A DNA stretch of 64,000 nucleotides from Cyanoderma ruficeps (Eukaryota; Chordata; Aves; Passeriformes; Timaliidae), in contig VZDJ01007747.1 of the NCBI GenBank assembly GCA_008694505.1, positions 14,040,059 through 14,104,058 on the forward strand, read 5' to 3'. The notes under the pieces were generated by a model, which was not told the DNA's origin, made no database searches, and worked only from the letters and a program-made list of their open reading frames with translations. Each line of letters opens with the position of its first letter. Position 1 is the first letter of the stretch. Below, piece after piece: positions 23,401-35,292 of this stretch. Both the position numbers and the translations under genes were made by a program.

Positions 23401-25011
23401 TTCTCTGACTTCATATTTTGGTAATATAATTAGTTATATAGACCTGTCATTGTCTTGAACATTCTGTAAGTACTGCAAAAAGAGTAATGAGGGAGTATCT
23501 GTTGATTTAAAATTATACAAAAATCTTTAGTTGGATTCCTACATTGTTGTTACCAAAAAAAGCGCCCTACATTCATATTAATCAGCTAGCTAATTTTAAA
23601 ATAATATTACATATTTTGAAAGACCATCATGTAGCAGCTTTGAAATGGAGCAGGATAATTTTGTTTTCCTCACGAATTTCAGATTTGCTTGGCTACCTAA
23701 CACATGGACATTTCCTGGCATGATATTCTGACATGGATATTTTGTTTGATTGTCAGTCTAGAAGTGTCCCTCTCCTTTTAATGGGTTTTGTGTGATTGGG
23801 GGGTTGCAATGTAAAGAAACAACACCAAATGTATCATGGTTTTCCTAAATGACACTGTCAGTACCACTTTTAATCATTATAGGAGCAGAGGGCAAAGCTG
23901 TATTTGCAATGCCCATTGACCTGACCAGGGTAGGTGGTGGGTGCTGTGCTGATTTCAGCTTAGTTGAAATGCTCTGGCTCCTTTATCTTAACACATCACA
24001 TTGCGTTAGGGCCATGCTTCTGGAAAGCATCCGCATGTTGGAAAGGGTTTCTTAGTCTTTTTGTAGTGTACACAGTGAAGGAACTAACAATCTACTGACA
24101 ATGTATACATGCATGATTTATCAGTTGATGGGTTTCTGGCAACAATGAAGCTTCTGAATCTATATGAGATGTAAAACCTAGACTATATCTAAGTATTTAT
24201 TTAAGAGGATGAGTAGCATTGCAACATATCATACACTTTTCACTTTGACATTTTGCAGAAAACATTATAGTTCTTTTTTGCAATTTAAAAACCAAAGCAA
24301 CCCCATCCCACAACCTCTGCTAATTTAAAGGCAAAGTGTGTTTTCCTGAACTATTAACTTCAGTACTTGGCAAAGGCATGTCAGAATAGCTAGACAAAGA
24401 AAATTTTATTTTTTATTAATTCATAGAGCCTAAATTCAACATGTGCTTTTAGATTACTTGATGGGCTGATTTCTGATAAAACCCACTGTCTAGCCAGGAG
24501 TAGAACAGCTACTGTGGAGAGAGGGAAAATGTGTACTTTTGGATACTATATGACTAATTGAATATATATTATGACCAAAAAAAGACAAACTTGGCCTTTA
24601 GTTTTTTAGGAATTGTATTTGATTTATTTGTGTAAAAAGAATTTGCTATTTTTTTATTTCACATCTGGATTTTCTGCAAAACTGTATTGAAAATATGTAA
24701 AAACCCCAAAATATATCTTTTTCCATTAAAAGTTACTAAAAATCAGGCTGCTGTAGTAAAAGATCATTGGTCATTATCTGTTATTATTCTGATACCATTT
24801 TAGTTTTTAGATATTCCAGTTGTATTATACACTGTTAGCCTAGACGTGGCAATGATGTGGACCCAGTTTTAAAATTATATTTAAAATCATTCTTACCTTC
24901 TCTGCCAACATTTCTGATAAACAAAAGAAGAATTAAGAAAAAAAATCTTTTTTAGCAGAAAAATACTTATCTGACACTAACTTTTCCTAATGAATGAAAA
25001 TAAACTTTTTC
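20481..25011. other. AT-rich unique DNA, nothing recognised
   Basis: There is no gene or identifiable transposon. A 15-base A run lies at 23211-23225. Short frames such as that at about 22083-22268 show no domain. Confidence 0.6.
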
Positions 25012-25025
25012 AAGCCTTAAGGCTT
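25012..25025. repeat. 14-bp perfect palindrome
   Basis: AAGCCTT is followed by its reverse complement. It is identical to the core of the palindrome at 7435-7450, with unrelated flanks. Confidence 0.7.
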
Positions 25026-28000
25026 TGCTAAGCCGTTATTTCAGAAGGCCTTTTCACAAAGGGAGAAAGGTGACTTTAAAAATAAAACTTCACATCTTTC
25101 CCTTACAGTTTCCTTCCAGCCTGTACTTACTGCTGGTCAATTAATGTGACTGCCAGTAAGATTCTCTGGTCCTCTTCTTTTGCTTGCTTCTATGGGTATG
25201 GCTTCCAGGGAGGTTCTGTGACTCTGCTAAAAACATTTAAATGACTCCTTCTACGTGAAGCTTACTATAAGGGGTTAAGATATTGTCTCTTCAGGTATTT
25301 TTTTTTCCCTGAGAAGAAACTTGAGACATATAAATGCAGATCTTAGTGGCTCCCTATGTAAAACAGGTGTACAGCACTGTGTAATTTCCCTTGGTGATAT
25401 GCAATATTACTACCATAAATATGGAATATATACGTACACATAAGCACTATCTCCTGGTACACTACTAATTAATTTCTCATGTATAGAGGGAGCATTCTTG
25501 AAACATGCTCTAGGAGTTTCATTTTGTCATTTTTTTCATCCTATCGCATCTAAATACTTTGCATACTTTTCCAGTATGTGGAGTGTGTATGCCTCTGGCA
25601 GAAGTGTCTTGCAGTTGCAAACTACAAATGTAGGTAGCTTCTAGCCAAGAACAATGAAATCCAACTACTATTCATATTAAGATGGGTTATCTTGAAAAAG
25701 CAACACTTTTTTTTTTTCTTTTTTGAATAGGAAAGACTGAATTTTAATTGTAAAGTTGCTACTTCGTGGGGTAAATATATGTATTTCATTACCAAAAACC
25801 AGGTAACTTAATTTTATAAAATACGCTATCTTGTTTAGTTTACCTCCAGCACCATATTGTAAATGTACACAAAGTTCATTCTGATGCTCACATTGGGACA
25901 GTTTCGTTTAACTCTGGTAATTAATTTTCGGGAAAAAATACCTCATCTTGAAATCTGTGGTAGATTTTGAAAAGTTTCCTATGAGTGCAAGTTATTTGTA
26001 CACACAATGAAACCTGATTTTTGTTCACATTAGCACTCATACCCTATATTTTTTATTTATTAACTATTCTGGGATGAAGTTTTGTTCATTTCAGTGTTGT
26101 CCCAGCGCTTTAATTTCTTACTAGCATTGTAAGGTTACAAAATACATGAAGTCTTATGCAGTGAAATGTAGAACACTGCACTGTAAAACCTGGCTACTAG
26201 TCTTTTTAGCTTATCTAAATCCTGACATTAGGGCTATCAATAGACTGTGAAGGTGTCAGTTTGTATCAGCTCAATATGATTTTTGATAAATCATAATGCA
26301 TTTGCAGCTAGCATAGGCTTATTTATAATAAGGTGATTCCACAAAGTTTAGAATGGATAGAAGCTGTACTGAAAAAGGATCATCTTAAGTTTCAGCTTAC
26401 TGTGTTAGTACTTGTGCAGAAAAAGGCATCAGCCCTGTAAGGGAAAGTAAAATGTGCAAGGGAGCCTCTAAGACATAGTGTTCCTTTTGTAAGTTACAGA
26501 GTGGTTCATGTATCATGCTAAGGAATGAAAAGTAAGAAATAGCGTCACTATAAAAGTTGTTGACTTCCTGTGACTTTGTCTTCTTGACCTTTATTAGCCT
26601 TGTCAAAATGACACATAATGTTTTACATCACAATTTTAAAGCACTCTTTTCTGATCATAAGACTGTTGAGAATAATATAGTTCCTTTACTACTTCTAGCA
26701 GAGAATTCCTGTAAGACATGACATGGACATTGGAAAGAAAATACTGTGATTTAACATTTTGCAAGCATCAAGATGAGGATTCTATATCCCAGCCAAGTCT
26801 AGTCAGACAGTCCTGAACAAAGTGTAAGGACAGGTGAATTGTACACAAATATATGTAGCCAGTCTTTCGCCGTCTTTTTGTGGAAGATGAGAATACTGGG
26901 CTCTTTCTCAAATACATAAGGATAATCAAGGACTGGAAAAGGTCTAAGACTGTCTTTACTAATATAATTTACTTGGAGTGGCATTCCCAGATGGTTAAAG
27001 TTGCAAGCTCATTCAAATGTGAGCAGGAGGATATGAGCAGCATGAAGACATTATCGCAATAAAACTTCCCTAATGTCTAACACAGTGAGCTAAATGATTT
27101 TTTAGCATGATGGGAATACACATCTAATTGGTACTTTGGGAAAACTTGTATTGGACCAAGAGAAAAAGAAAGTGAGCAAGCCTATTAAAATGTCTGCAAC
27201 AGTAAGCATGTAAAGGCATTTTTCGTAACTGATTTAAAATTGAAAACTTGAAGAGAATAATATATTGCAACTTTAATGCAACCGAAGTTCCTTTTTTTTT
27301 TTTTTAAATTCATTGGGCATTGAAAGAAAAATCAGCAGAATTAGGAACCTTCTCTTTTATTTTACCTGTTTGGATTTTGTAAATTTCTTTTTGCACTGGT
27401 GCCTCATGCTTTTCTCAGCTAAGTTTGAAGACATAAAACTAATATGATCTTATTCTATATAGCTGTTTGAGTGAATTAATTGCTTGTAGAACTGGAAAAC
27501 AGAACCTTTAAAAGTCAAATAGATGACTTAATATTAGGATTTTATAACTTTCTTGTGCAATCTCAACACTATTTGATTAGAAATAATAAAATTTATGTGT
27601 CCATTTAGCACCCAGTAATTCTGAGTTACCAAGAGGAGTTGCACTTAATTACAGGTCTGCTAATCATCTCTGAGGCAGTGATCTGGATCCACAGTTTTCA
27701 CTCTCAATGAATTCAAAACATCATGGATGACAAGACATTTTATGATTGTTTAATCCAGCAGGAGCCAGTGCTATATCAGCTATAATCACTCCTTACTTCA
27801 TGTATAAAGATTGTCTTTAATAACTATAAGCATAATTCAGTTTCAAGTGTTTGCTACAAAAGCAGAATTAAAGATTGCTGCAGTTAGGTAGACACCCAGA
27901 ATGGGCACTTGCTTAGGGACTTGCCTCCGAATCTCTATGTAAAGTGAAAGAGTAAAATGAAAAAAAAAAAAAAATTAGTCCTCAATTTTATTATTTATTG

Positions 28001-30588
28001 CTTGATCATACCTCATCAAAAGGCAATAGTTTATACTCATCTAGAAAAATCTTTCTTCTCTACTAGAAAACAAACTATAAGAGATAACTTAAAAATTCTG
28101 GTAATGAAATTAATTATCTGCATTAAAAGTTAGAATGGTGTGTGTTCTGATAGATGCAGTGCGTAGCAAGTTTTTTGCAACCCTGGGGGATGCTTATTAG
28201 ATGGTGGTGGATAAAATATTTTTTTCTTTAAAGTTGTGTGATGCTTATGCAGTTTGTAGCAAATAACATAGGTGGAGTGCAGTGTGCTCCTGCATGCAAG
28301 AATAAATTTCTACATTTTTCTTTGCAAGTGACAAGACACAAAAAACATCATTTTCTCTCATCCTTAAAATATAAATAAGTAAGACTCAAACCTGAAGTGG
28401 CAACTGTGCTTCAAAAGTTCATAAAATTCCAGCATAGCCTTGTCCTGAGCAAATATGACCTGCAAAGTCAGAGAGCAGCAAGGTTGATCAGAAACAATTT
28501 CACTGGCCAGTGTTATCAAATGAAGTGCTATGACACTTTCAGCCAGCTTTGAATACCCAACTCAAATGCCCATTTGCAGGTGGATCAAAAGACAGACACC
28601 ATCTGTGCAAGTTCAGGAAAAAGCTATGAAATCACATCTCAAAATTCTTAAAGTGACTCTGAGCCTACCTGTTATCATGTGGGGGCAATCTGCTCACACG
28701 AGGTGCAGTGTGGAATCAAAAGGCATGTCCACTCACCCAGAAGAACTGAAAATCTGCTGAAAGTGACTGTGTGTTTGTCCTTTTGGAACAAAGGGAAAAA
28801 AAAAACATTCACTACATGTTTGAGAAAGGTCACTGACACCAGTGTTTCTAGGTCACTTTGCACTTCCTCTGGTACCCTTTAATGGATACTGCCTAACTTG
28901 TGAGGAGAGTCAGTAGTTTTGGCCTTTGTTGAGAAAGAAGCTAAATTGGAAGTCTTTGAATTTAACATATGACAACACTGTGTAGTTGTGGACACAGACA
29001 AACCAGTTTCTGGTAGTTTTTTCTCATTTCCCCAAACACAAGTTATGCTTTAAAAGTATTTGAAGCTAGCTTTGAAAGGAACTTGCTGACCAGCAGTCTT
29101 ATGACTTGATTTGTTTTAAAGCCTAAACGACTTAAGGAAATGTTTTACCGAAGATATAATCCATCCACATGGAATAAAGCCTTGAAAATTAGGTGGCATA
29201 AACCTAAAATGCAAACTGTATTACCATGACTTTGCACTTAAGCTGTTGCTCACGGAACTAATTTAAGAGTGCCAATGTATTGTTTATCACCTATAACTAC
29301 ATTTTTTGGAAGTTTGAAGATTTTTGAAAGTGCTTTATTCAAAAAACCCTATTAATGACTCTTTGCTCTGGTAGTTAGAATTTCTCTGACATGCAACTTT
29401 GATCAGTGTGTGGAATAGCTGTGAAGCAAGTAACAGTGTTGCCATCTTTCCTTGAGTAATGACTTCATTGGCAGTGCTGTAAAATTATATTTATCTGTCC
29501 TGTTGATTCCTTCTTTTATAAATTGATTCCAAATTACATCAATGATGGCTTTGCCTTTTTTGCCATCAGACACAGAAACCTATACACATCTAGACAAGGC
29601 AGGATATTTGGGATTTTTATATTTGGAGTGCATCGTAACCTATTGCTTTTAACAGACACTTTTGTGTGTATTTTTAAATATGAACCTCGTAATGAAGCCG
29701 TTACCTGTACAGCTTTTCATGGACTCTTGTCTCCTAAATCTAAACAAGGACAATGTTGATTTTACAGAGTAATCCATATTTACAAATTGAGTATGTTAAG
29801 TTACTGATGTACATTGCTATATATATCCACTACTTTTTATATACTGACACACTTAGTGTTGGAATGTTGGCAGGAGAAATGTTAACTATGGGGAGTTAAA
29901 CACTTATTTGAGAGAAACATGAAACAGTTGCATCTGTATTCACAGGACCTGTGAAATGAAAGTATTTTGAAGTGGTCTTTTTCAGAGTTTTTGTAGATTT
30001 GGTACTTAGGTGATTTCAGAGGGAGTTAGGTTTATTGTTAGTAAAAATAGGGGAACTGAGGGTGGTCACACTCCTGATATATTCTTCATGGAAAGACAAC
30101 TAGAATGTGGTAATACAACAGGCAGCAGAAGTTACAAAGCCTACCAATTGTGGTATTGTCTATTTGATTATCTGTCTTGAATATTTAGTAGGGCTACTTT
30201 TCTTGTTTATTTTCTTTTGTGGAAAGCAATATGACCACTTAAAGATTTTTTTGATGGGCTAGTATATAACTCTTTAATTTAATTAGATGGGAAAGTTTAA
30301 TGGGTTTGTACTAAATGCTTGATATTTATATTGATTTGTATTGATAGACTGTTGTATTTTATGCGCATTTTCAGTAGTTTATCTGGGGACAAAACAAGGT
30401 GATTTTGCTTTAAACCTAACTGAACTGATATGTAAGAGTTTATTATTGACAATTAGCAAAGAAAATCTGTTACATTGCAAGCACTTTATTCTCTCTGCGT
30501 GTTCTTGAGCAATATATACTCTGTATTTAATGTGCATATTATTTTAGTGGCTACTTTAGTGCACATATAGGCAGCATCTTAGAAATAT
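25026..30588. other. AT-rich unique DNA, nothing recognised
   Basis: The stretch holds T and A runs at 27292-27305 and 27960-27974. No gene, RNA gene or transposon is recognised. Slightly GC-richer sequence at about 28500-28880 has short overlapping frames on both strands without any motif. Confidence 0.6.
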
Positions 30589-31195
30589 TGTTGTGGTTTA
30601 ATGCCAGCAGGCAACCAAATCCCCCACAGCTGCTTTCTCACTCCCTGCCCAGTTGGATGGAAGAGAAATAAAAGGGTAAAAGTGAGATAACTCATGGGTT
30701 GAGATAAAAACAGTAATTAAATTAAATTAATTTTAAAGAAATAATAGTAAAAATTATTTGAAATCGTGAGAAAAAAAAACAAAAAAGAGAAAGATTAAAA
30801 TAAACCCAAAGAAAAGGAGTGATATAGGCAAAAACTATTGGTCACCACCAACAGACCCATGCCAGCCAGTCCCCATTGACCAGTGTCTCCACCCCTAACC
30901 TTCCCTCCAGCTTTGTACACTGAGCATGATGCCATAGGGAATGGAACAGAATGTCCTTTGGTCTGTGGGATCAGCTATCTTGGCTGTTTCTCCTCCCATC
31001 TCCTTGTGCACTCCCAGCCCCCTCACTGGATGTGTAGAATGTGAGGCAGGAAAGGCCTTGACTTGCGTGCAAGTGCTGCTCAGCAATAATAACAACATCT
31101 CTGTGTTATCAACAGTTTCCAGCACAAATCCAAAGCACAGGTCTATGCCAGCTACTGTGAAGAAATTTCACTCTGTCCTAGACAAAATGAGTATA
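30589..31195 (-). mobile_element. Solo LTR of an avian endogenous retrovirus, second copy
   Basis: This is the same LTR lineage as the copy at 16.4 kb and in the same orientation. On the plus strand it starts TGTTGTGGTTTAATGCCAGC and shares AAAGGGTAAAA, GAGATAAA, GAGCATGATGCCATA, CCTTGACT, CAGCAATAA (31081), TATCAAC (31107), CAGCACAAA and CTACTGTGA..CACTCT with that copy or with the recalled family. It differs in an A-rich stretch at about 30715-30815 and in a CCAGCCAGTCCCCATTGACC segment, suggesting another subfamily. The expected TATA position (30912-30919, minus strand) reads TGTACAAA, so the promoter looks lost. No internal retroviral sequence flanks it, so it is a solo LTR. Confidence 0.85.
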
Positions 31196-34100
31196 GGTAT
31201 ATAGCAAAAGCTGTCTTAAGGTCTTGGACCAAAAAAACCCTTCCAGATGTTCAGCTGTTTGTGCTGCCCAGGACCAGTCATTCTGCAAAGACTGACTGCA
31301 GTCACATTTTGGGTTTAGATGATATACAGTAAATGCATTTGAAATTAAATGCAAAAATCTTACAAAAGATTTATCAGCTAACTTTGTTTTCTAGTCAGAA
31401 AATAGTTTTGAGGGTTTCCTGAAAAATGTATAACTGCTGGCTAGCTTGTAAGGAAAACCTATTGCAATTCAGTGAAATAAGGCGTGGATCTATTCTCCTA
31501 ATTCTTTGTATGAAAATTGCTTTCTTCAAATATTTTTAAAATATTGATTCAAATCAGACTTTTTTTCTTTCTTTAAAAAAAAAAAATCCTGAAAGAGCTT
31601 GCACTCTGTGTCACTATATTACTCTACTTCCAAGTGTTTTATTTTTGGCTCCATTTTGTTTTATCCTGATCTTTAAAAATTGCTTTATCTCATGTGCAGT
31701 TGTCTTAGTATGCTATGAGTGACCCAGTTATTTCAGTTGTAAATTCTGGACTGTTTGAGGTCCAAATATTTTAAACTATTTGTAAAAGAAATAAATAAAA
31801 GCTAAAAAACCACCAGAAATATGTTATAATTTGTCAGGTGTCCTTATTTTAAATGTTCAGGGGCTATTGTCAAATTAACTAGAGAAGATTTTCTTTAATC
31901 TGTAATAAAAGCACAAGGCATATTGATGTGTGCAATCAACATGGCAACCTTAAATAAATCAGCCAAACCATTTTGGCTATAGTAATTCTTATTATCTGGA
32001 AAAATGAGTAAGTAATATGTTCCTTTAGAGAACAAAATTTTTCACAAAATTACTTAAAATGTATAATTATGTTTCAAAATAGATTCAGAGGAACAGTGCT
32101 GTTTATAGGTAAATATTTTCATTTGTATTGGTTATACTAATGCTATTTAAAATTAATATAACAATTTTCTGTCTGCTTACATACCACTGTTGCCTTTTTT
32201 GGTCATACATATATGCATATGGATTAATTTGAGAAAAAGTTCGCAGTTATAACAATTTCCACGAGGTGGTGCTCAAGCAATAAATTTTAAACTGATAATG
32301 GAATAACTTCAACCGGTAACAAGCTGAATTTGAAAATATGGCTGTCAAACAGATGTTCTTCTCTTTGATGCTGTATCTAACTTAAGGTGGGAATGATGAG
32401 GTCAGGAAGGCTAATGAATTTATTATGTGGTGGAAAAGTTATTTCTCCTTGCCCAAAAGACAGAAATACTATTATTTTTTTACAGCATAATACCAGCAGA
32501 TTTTGACATGGAATTCTCATGATCCTTTTCATATCTCATGCTTTGGTTATTCTTTATTTGCTGCCCACTTCTGGTTATGAGTAAAGGAACTAGTATTCAT
32601 GAAGATATTACTAGTTGCCCTAAGCAAAATGTTAGTGAATTCAATAGATTTAAATAAATCTGTCGTAGAACAATACACTGAGTGCTGATTCACTGATCAT
32701 TCAACAGTAAATAAAAAATGTAGACAGTACGAAAATGCAAGAAGGCAGATGATGTGAGAGAATGGCAATGACTATAAACAAAGCAGACAGTTTGGCATAA
32801 GTGATTTTCTCACTTTGATCAAATAGAGCATCCTTAGCTGGTTTGCTTGCCAAAGTGCTGCATCTTTTTTTCTAACATCTTCTGCAAACCCCTTATTCAT
32901 CTCCTCCTTCAAATTATACAGACCATTTATAATTTAAAGTTCATTGCGACTACCTCTGAAGAAGAGTCAATAATTAACACTGCAAGCTTTGTTGTTGTGG
33001 TTGTTTTGTTCCTAACCATCAAAATGGCAAGAAGCAAATCTGTAATGAAAAGTTTTTTTCTTCCTTCCACTGTTGTTTCTTTAGCTGTTCTGTTGCTTGC
33101 AGGGTTTTTTTGATTTTTTTAAAATGTTATTTTATGTTGTGCCTGTTCCTTTATTTCACCTTAAATGATGAACACAGAATACACCAAAAGTACAGATGGC
33201 CTTACTTCTACTGCAGGCATTGCTCTTGACCAGCAGTAATGCATTTAAAATACAGCATGCTTTCTTTTTTTGTTCATTGCTTGTAATCGCATGGATGTAA
33301 AACACAGTTTGTAAATACTTCTGGAAGGAAAACTATTTTTAAAGAGCAAACAGGTCTCTCCTAGATATTTTACTTTCTGACAGCTGATAGAGCAGTAATC
33401 ATCCTATTTGAATAAACTTGAAGGGTCTGTGAATAGGGAAGTCTCATATACTTCGTTATGCAGACGGTTGGGAGTAAAGTGATGACAGATCTGTGAAAAA
33501 CAGATCAACCTTACCCTTCTACTTTTATTTAGATATTGCACATGGAGGCTGCCTGCTCCTGCAAGGTATTTAGTCACCCAACTCCTACACACATATGTTT
33601 GAGGATCTGAGTCCAAGTTCAGTGATGGTCCATTTTATAGATATTTGGTTCAGCCAATTAGAAAGAATAGAATTATTTGCTAGATTTCTGTCTACGGTTG
33701 GAACACTTTCATTGGCATAAATAGCTGCATCCCATAAGCAGGTTTTTTGCCTTTATTACCAAATTGTCTTTGTATTCACAGTATCTTTGTACATTTAACA
33801 AGTACTTTGTTTCGCATGGAAAAATTCCTTCTGCTGTTAACTAAACTGAAATATTTATTTATTTTACTTTCTTTATTTTCCATTTATTTCCACTGAGTAA
33901 CTGACAAACACAGTTGACTAAATGTTCATCTTTCAATCAATAAATATAAGGAATGGAGAAAAAAGTTATAGTTTAATATTGTTGTATTCTGTTGTGAATA
34001 TACTACAAATATCCATTTTATGTATGTTACCTGGGTTTTCCATGGCATTTGAAAATACCGATCACTTCTTTTTCTTTTAAGTGTCTCCGTAGACTGTCTG

Positions 34101-35242
34101 GGTAATGTTTGTTATTCTGAGGCTCTGTAATTCCTTTTGTCTTGGTAGTGGGAAGGAATGATTTTGTATACATTCTTCTATTATCATGAATGTTAGTTTG
34201 AGGGTCTCTTCTATTTACTTCCTTTTTTCACAACCATTTTTGCTAATCCTTAATGAGTCGTACTAGTGCACTTTTGTGGATGAGAGAGCAATACGGACTG
34301 CGAGTAAATTAATTTCATCAGAATTCGTCTCTTTAGTACTGCTTATTCTGTCTTCTAATTCTACAGTACTGTACAAAGGTAGAATTACAGTTTTCCCACT
34401 GGTGCTGTTAAATTGCTTCATTACAGGCTCCTTTCAACATTTTAACAGTGCAAAAATTGGTTTCTTTCATTTATTATCCCATGCTCTGCATAAACTGGCT
34501 TCCCATTTATTTTTGACCATTTTAGCTTTGTGTATTTGTACTTTCTTTCATCTTTTTTCCAGTTCTTTTGGACGTCTGCCTTTACTATCACGCCTGGTTG
34601 AAGTACATGCAAAGTTTACTTGGCATCTGGATTCACAAAGGCTGTATGTGTATATAGGCTTTGTGCACAACCCAAAGAACTTGAGAGCCTCATTCTAAAA
34701 TCTCAGATATCTGTGCTACAAAGCTAATAGCTCTGACTGAGCAGTTAACTTTTACATTTAGTGAGCAGGCTACTTAGAATCAGTAAAACTTATGGCTTAA
34801 TTGCGGGCGAGAAAAGGTTAAAGGATCATTCATTTATTATTAAGATGGAAGAAAATAGCTGAAGGAAAAAAGAGTGCAAAAACTTTCTATATTTTGCACT
34901 GTGGTCTGTAATTTATTTTGTGGAAGCAGATGGAATAGAAAAATTATCAATACAAAGATTGGGGTCTATCTTTTTTGTTTTCTAAAATAATTTTAGCACC
35001 TGTGTTTCAAGTAATTAAAGATTATGGTCACTTTGGTTACCTTATTTTGGTCTTGGGGTTTTATAGTTATTAAAATAATGTGAAAGTACTAATAAAATCA
35101 TTAATATAGCAGATTCACTATAAAGTACATGCTGTGATTCTCTCTGATCTGAGAGCACAACGGTTCTCAAGGCCATTTGATTTTCTCAGAAAAGCCTGGA
35201 TAAAATTAGTGGTATTAACACAACAGCTTCTGCAAGGCAGAA
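31196..35242. other. AT-rich unique DNA, nothing recognised
   Basis: No gene or named repeat is seen. A 140-codon open frame at 34276-34698 is judged to be chance: it opens with GTG, has no ATG anywhere and is rich in F, L, S and I. Confidence 0.6.
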
Positions 35243-35292
35243 TGCGCTACAGGTTAACTCATCAGGCTGACACAGGGGTTCGAGTCCCCAGC
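35243..35292 (+). repeat. tRNA-like (pol III) motif, possible SINE head
   Basis: A perfect B box, GGTTCGAGTCC (35277-35287), sits in a GGGG/CCCC mini-stem like a tRNA T arm. About 34 bases upstream, TGCGCTACAGGTTAACTC resembles an A box/D-arm region. Further downstream (GTCTGGCAGTGTGGCAGAGG) there is no CR1 tail or other tail that I know. No complete cloverleaf or acceptor stem is visible, so this is not a working tRNA gene. It may be the head of a tRNA-derived SINE or a lone tRNA pseudogene. Confidence 0.45.

Noticed and set aside
34276..34698. Longest open frame, 140 codons, plus strand
   Set aside because: It opens with GTG, contains no ATG codon and is rich in F, L, S and I. With the stop-codon frequency of this AT-rich DNA, about one such frame is expected by chance in 64 kb on both strands.
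35243..35292. Functional tRNA gene
   Set aside because: The B box is perfect but there is no acceptor stem, no full anticodon arm and an abnormally short A-to-B spacing.
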